Positions 6,943-10,051 of a stretch of DNA of 10,051 bases are shown here, piece by piece (the stretch's first letter is position 1; every line of letters starts with the position of its first letter). Source of the stretch: an uncultured Oscillospiraceae bacterium. Lineage in GTDB: Bacteria > Bacillota > Clostridia > Oscillospirales > Oscillospiraceae. The stretch covers positions 1 through 10,051 of the forward strand of contig CAAEEO010000026.1 in the NCBI GenBank assembly GCA_900754965.1. The letters run 5' to 3'. The notes beneath the pieces were generated by a model. That model did not search any database, was not told where the DNA came from, and saw only the letters and a list, made by a program, of their open reading frames with translations. A program made the translations under genes and the position numbers.

Positions 6943-6971
6943 ATTATATAACAAAAGCTTAGTAGAATCAA
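6943..6971 (-). promoter_or_regulatory. Promoter of the 58-aa membrane protein gene
   Basis: On the minus strand, TTGATT (6966-6971) and a perfect TATAAT (6943-6948) are separated by 17 bp. This is among the strongest-looking promoters in the window, and with AAAGGAGG it argues that the small gene is really expressed. Confidence 0.82.
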
Positions 6972-7060
6972 GTTTTTTTGTGCGTTTGGCGAAGAGAACG
7001 CGAAGGGGAGAGAACCCTGCATTGGTGCGAAAGGGGGTGGTATTTTTTGTCGATGTAGGA

Positions 7061-7066
7061 TATAAT
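7061..7066 (+). promoter_or_regulatory. -10 box for the pyruvyl transferase operon
   Basis: A perfect TATAAT lies 32 bases before the start codon at 7099. The -35 region at 7038-7043 (TGGTAT) is poor, so the promoter may be weak or activator-dependent. The stretch 6972-7060 between the two divergent promoters shows nothing else I can name. Confidence 0.5.
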
Positions 7067-7098
7067 CAAATTACTAACTACCGATGGGAGAGACTGCC

Positions 7099-8274
7099 AT
7101 GAGAGTTTTGACAACAGGACTATGTGCGGAGTATAACTTTGGCTCCCCTTCAATCCTGCACGGAATGGAGACCCTGCTCCGGACACTGTACGGGCCGGAA
7201 GTGGATATTGTGAATTATCAGCCCACCCAGCCGGACCCGGTGGCGGTGGAGGACTTGGGATTTCCCACCAAGGTGAACCGTTCGGATTACCAGACGCTGT
7301 ATAGAACCTGGAAAACCAATCGGGGCACGCCGGAGGATCTGGAACTGGTGACCGATCTGGAAACAGCCGATCTGGTGGTGGATCTGTACGGGATCTGCTT
7401 TTGCGATAATTTGGAAAAACGGCGCTATTCCTACCTGTCCATGACGGCACGGAAACGGAAATTCCACCCCATTTTGTTCCTTGCAAAAAAGATGGGGAAA
7501 CGGATCATCAAAAATACAGCCAGTTTTGGGCCGATGGAAACGGAATATAACCAGAAAGCAGCCCAGTTCATGTGCAAGCAGGTTTATGATGTGCTGTGCG
7601 CCCGGGAGGTGCAGAGCAAAATTGCCCTGCGGCATGTTTTGGGCGGCAAGCGGGAGATTTTGCTGTCCCCGGATACTGCCAACTTGATGGAATACACGCC
7701 CGGCCCCAGAAAATGCCGGGTGGGCATTTCCGCCTCTCATCAGATCGTGAAACAGTGGAGCTCAAATGAGGGATATGTGGAATGTATGGTTTGTTTGGGG
7801 CAGCTGATCCACAGTCTGGGGGCGGAGATCCTTTTCCTGCCCAATGAATATGACCCGAATAAAGAGGACAATGATGTGGCTGTGTGCCGTCAAATCCAGG
7901 GGGAACTGGAGAAAGCCGGGGTACCGTCGGAGATCCTGGATGTGCTGCATCTGAACAGCACCCAGCTGAAAAATGAGATTGCCGCCTGCGAAGTGGTGGT
8001 GGCCAGCCGGTATCACACCTGCGTGGCGGCGCTGTCCAGCGGCACGCCGGTGCTGGTGCTGGGATGGCACTATAAGTATCAGGAATTGCTGAGTCTGTAT
8101 AGCCAGACCCAGTGGCTGATCCATCAGGATGACTGTGACAGCGAGAAACTGCTGTCCATGTTCCGCCGATTCTGGACCGTCCGGGAGGAAAACCGGGAGA
8201 CCATCGCGGCGCAATATCCTCTGGTGCGGGAAAAGATTCTGGAGACCGGCCGGGTGCTGTACGGGGCGAAGTGA
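7099..8274 (+). CDS. Polysaccharide pyruvyl transferase family protein
   Basis: The 391-aa product belongs to the polysaccharide pyruvyl transferase family (PF04230; CsaB/WcaK-like), which moves pyruvate from phosphoenolpyruvate onto sugar hydroxyls to make ketals. The best motif is SRYHTCVAALSSGTPVLVLG (about 303-322), with R304 and H306 matching the conserved basic residues of the C-terminal half. The N-terminal half (MRVLTTGLCAEYNFGSPS) and LLSPDTANL (about 188-196) fit the GT-B-like fold. The usual GGG-rich loop of CsaB is replaced by DLVVDLYGICFCDN, so this is a divergent subgroup and true pyruvyl transfer is not assured. The start at 7099 has GGGAGAG at good distance; the ATG at 7084 lies before that site. 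It is the first gene of an operon, overlapping the next by one base. The acceptor is unknown; SLH-binding wall polysaccharide is one candidate. Confidence 0.85.
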   Translation: MRVLTTGLCAEYNFGSPSILHGMETLLRTLYGPEVDIVNYQPTQPDPVAVEDLGFPTKVNRSDYQTLYRTWKTNRGTPEDLELVTDLETADLVVDLYGICFCDNLEKRRYSYLSMTARKRKFHPILFLAKKMGKRIIKNTASFGPMETEYNQKAAQFMCKQVYDVLCAREVQSKIALRHVLGGKREILLSPDTANLMEYTPGPRKCRVGISASHQIVKQWSSNEGYVECMVCLGQLIHSLGAEILFLPNEYDPNKEDNDVAVCRQIQGELEKAGVPSEILDVLHLNSTQLKNEIAACEVVVASRYHTCVAALSSGTPVLVLGWHYKYQELLSLYSQTQWLIHQDDCDSEKLLSMFRRFWTVREENRETIAAQYPLVREKILETGRVLYGAK

Positions 8275-9545
8275 TGGAAAAAAGTATATATACTGTACCG
8301 GAGGCGCTGCTGTGTACCGGCTGCGGCGGCTGCGCGGCGGTGTGTCCGGTGGGAGCAATCTCCATGGAAGAAAGTCCTGCGGGCTTTCTGCAGGCCCGGG
8401 TGGAGGCGAAGGTTTGCATCGACTGCGGGAAATGCCGCCGGGTATGCCCCAGTTTGCCGGAAAACACCCCGGTATGCACCGGTGAGGAGTTGCTCCACGG
8501 CCGGGTTCTGGCGGGATTTGCAGGCTATGCGGCCCAGCCGGAAACGCGGCTGGGCGGGCAGTCCGGGGGCGTGGTGACGGCGCTGCTTGCCTTCCTGCGC
8601 CGGACGGGACAGATCGACGGGGCAGTGGTCAACGGATTTGACCCGGAGACGCGCAGGCCCAAAGCGTGGATTGCGGAGACAGAGGCGGAGATTTTATCCT
8701 CTGCCGGATCGTATTACACCCAGTCGGCAGTACTGCCGGTTTTGAAAGAGAAACACGGCCGCCGTCTGGCGGCGGTGGTATTGGGGTGTCAGAGTCAGAG
8801 TCTGAAACAGATGGAGCGGGCGGCGCCGGAACTGGTGCCGGAATACCGCATCGGTCTGGTATGCGCCGGGCAGAACAGCGCCCGGATGATTGAAGAACTC
8901 TGTGACCAGGCCGGGGCATCGGCACCGGTGGGATTCCGGTTCCGGGATAAAAAGGCCGGCGGCTGGCCGGGAGATATCACCGTGACAGAAGAGGATGGAC
9001 AGAAAGTGCTGCCCAACCACTGCCGCCACAAGATCAAGGCACTGTACGAATGTCATCGGTGTCTGGCTTGCTACGACCAGATGAACCTGGAGGCGGACAT
9101 CGTCTGCGGAGACCCCTGGGGGATCGCGGAAAAAGACGGCCCGGAGGGATGGACGGTAATCTTGGCCCGGACGGAACGGGGACTGGAACTGCTCCGGGAG
9201 GCAGAACGGCAGGGGGCGGTGTGCCTGGAGCCGCTGACGCCGGAGGAGATCTTCCGGGGACAAACGGTGGACGACCGTCACCGGGAGAAGGTGATGAGCG
9301 CCAAACTGGTATTCCAGGAGCAGGGATGGGATTACCCCTATGCGGCGGAGAGAATCGCGTTGGCACCGCCCACAGAAAATGCGCTGAAACGGAACCGGGA
9401 AAAACTGCTGTATACCCGGCAGTATGCCGCGGCGGCCACCGCCGAGCAGGCCCGGGCCATTGCGGAGAAAAAGCGGCGGCAAAAACCGCCCCTGTCCGTG
9501 CGGCTGAAGAAGTGGCTGAAACATAGGCGCCGCGCCAAATCATAA
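8274..9545 (+). CDS. FrhB-like iron-sulfur protein (coenzyme F420 hydrogenase beta subunit family)
   Basis: The 423-aa product starts with two ferredoxin-type [4Fe-4S] motifs: C14/C17/C20/C24 then P, and C48/C51/C54/C58 then P. The FrhB N-terminal motif GGQSGGVVTALL follows (about 94-105). The C-terminal domain motif has C260, C263 and C266, then YDQMNLEADIVCGDPWG. In methanogens the family transfers electrons to F420 through a flavin. In Bacillota, copies like this one typically sit beside polysaccharide pyruvyl transferase genes in surface-polysaccharide loci, where the reaction is unknown. The usual PCQ loop is GCQSQS here, and the usual CHG motif reads CAG at 197-199. The last 35 or so residues are strongly basic (RLKKWLKHRRRAKS), suggesting membrane or nucleic-acid contact. 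TGATG couples it to the previous gene; GTG at 8271 is an alternative start one codon earlier. Confidence 0.9.
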   Translation: MEKSIYTVPEALLCTGCGGCAAVCPVGAISMEESPAGFLQARVEAKVCIDCGKCRRVCPSLPENTPVCTGEELLHGRVLAGFAGYAAQPETRLGGQSGGVVTALLAFLRRTGQIDGAVVNGFDPETRRPKAWIAETEAEILSSAGSYYTQSAVLPVLKEKHGRRLAAVVLGCQSQSLKQMERAAPELVPEYRIGLVCAGQNSARMIEELCDQAGASAPVGFRFRDKKAGGWPGDITVTEEDGQKVLPNHCRHKIKALYECHRCLACYDQMNLEADIVCGDPWGIAEKDGPEGWTVILARTERGLELLREAERQGAVCLEPLTPEEIFRGQTVDDRHREKVMSAKLVFQEQGWDYPYAAERIALAPPTENALKRNREKLLYTRQYAAAATAEQARAIAEKKRRQKPPLSVRLKKWLKHRRRAKS

Positions 9546-9613
9546 AGCAAACCGTGCCAGCGTAATCTGGCTGTGCAGCGTGGCGATGGATTGTATATAG
9601 AAGAGAAACTGTG

Positions 9614-9666
9614 AAAAAAGCGCGTTCTCCATGTACATTTCAGTACATGGAGAACGCGCTCTTTTT
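9614..9666. terminator. Bidirectional terminator between the FrhB-like and DUF4392 genes
   Basis: A perfect 18-bp stem (9619-9636 with 9643-9660) has a six-base loop ATTTCA. CTTTTT follows on the plus strand and a T-run on the minus strand (complement of 9614-9618). It ends the pyruvyl transferase/FrhB-like operon and the convergent gene ending at 9697. The stretch 9546-9613 before it holds nothing I can name. Confidence 0.92.
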
Positions 9667-9696
9667 ATACGCCCGACTGTGCGCCGGAACGGTTTT

Positions 9697-10051
9697 TCAG
9701 GCGTTGGCCTGCAGACGATTGAGAATTTCCTGCTCCACTTCTGTGGGATAACTGTCTACGGTAGGTACCCGTTCCTTGGTCACGCCGTCCACTGCCCCCA
9801 GCGCCACGATGTGACGCAGGTAGGCCATGTCGATCTCGTAGTCCGGGAGCAGGTCCTCTCCCGACAGCTGTGCCAGGTAGGCGCACAGACCATAGGCACC
9901 CCAGTTGGAGACTGTGGCGATGACCAGGTGATCTACCGGAATCTCACAGGGCGTGAGGGACAGCTTGCTGGAAATGACTTTCCGCAGGTTGCCCATTCCA
10001 ATTTCGTTGCCGCCGTCCCCGATGCCGATGGTGGGGATGTTGCGGCGGGAG
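9697..10051 (-). CDS. DUF4392 / D-glutamate cyclase-like C-terminal domain protein (5' end outside window)
   Basis: The reading frame is open to the right edge, so about 118 C-terminal residues are visible. It begins with TIGIGDGGNEIGMGN followed by LRKVI, the hallmark of DUF4392, the C-terminal domain of D-glutamate cyclase (the vertebrate mitochondrial enzyme forms 5-oxo-D-proline from D-glutamate). Bacterial stand-alone members are of uncertain activity. Later text (VIATVSNWGAYGLCAYLA, then a C-terminal NRLQANA) fits the end of such a protein. An ATG at 9996 lies inside the conserved motif and is not the start. The promoter and N-terminus are beyond the window. A D-amino-acid or pyroglutamate role is inferred from family only. 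Confidence 0.82.
   Translation of the reverse strand, partial: SRRNIPTIGIGDGGNEIGMGNLRKVISSKLSLTPCEIPVDHLVIATVSNWGAYGLCAYLAQLSGEDLLPDYEIDMAYLRHIVALGAVDGVTKERVPTVDSYPTEVEQEILNRLQANA

Noticed and set aside
7568..8479. 303-codon minus-strand frame opposite the pyruvyl transferase gene
   Set aside because: It is a Pro/Arg/Ser-rich antisense translation that spans two well-supported genes, with no domain.
1..10051. CRISPR array, insertion sequence, prophage or tRNA
   Set aside because: There is no regular repeat-spacer array, transposase, integrase, phage gene or complete tRNA-like fold in the window.

Overview
The window looks like chromosomal DNA of a moderately GC-rich Gram-positive (Bacillota) gut-type bacterium, most likely a clostridial relative of the Oscillospiraceae. 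This rests on purine-rich AGGAGG-type ribosome sites, near-consensus sigma-A promoters with 17-bp spacers, U-tract hairpin terminators, S-layer homology (SLH) domains and copper-amine-oxidase-like N-terminal domains. The genus assignment is inference; I see no phage, insertion sequence, CRISPR array or complete tRNA.

Left edge (1-296): the 3' end of a 5S rRNA closes an rRNA operon. Two hairpin terminators follow, then a 12-bp inverted repeat just past the end of a converging gene. No coding sequence is supported here. Minus-strand block (297-3140): a secreted 401-aa protein (two copper-amine-oxidase-like domains plus eight YD/RHS-like repeats) has its own TTGACA-17-TATCAT promoter. Upstream of it lies a PutP-type sodium/proline symporter, separated from it by a terminator. 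A LysR-type regulator (3334-4257) is transcribed divergently from putP across a 193-bp region with two good promoters and candidate operators.

Centre (4305-6887): a 765-aa exported phosphodiester glycosidase (NAGPA family) ends in three SLH domains. Its extended -10 promoter overlaps the lysR stop codon. A bidirectional terminator separates it from a convergent 58-aa two-helix membrane protein, which has an excellent promoter and ribosome site.

Right part (7099-10051): a polysaccharide pyruvyl transferase family gene and an FrhB-like iron-sulfur protein gene overlap by one base and form a two-gene operon, closed by an 18-bp bidirectional hairpin. Converging on it is the 3' part of a DUF4392 (D-glutamate cyclase C-terminal-like) gene that runs off the window.

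A possible theme is the cell surface: SLH domains in other Gram-positives bind pyruvylated wall polysaccharide, and a pyruvyl transferase family gene lies close to the SLH protein. The link is inference only. I found no convincing entirely new system. The items most worth checking are the putP/lysR control region, the pyruvyl transferase/FrhB pair and the 58-aa membrane protein.
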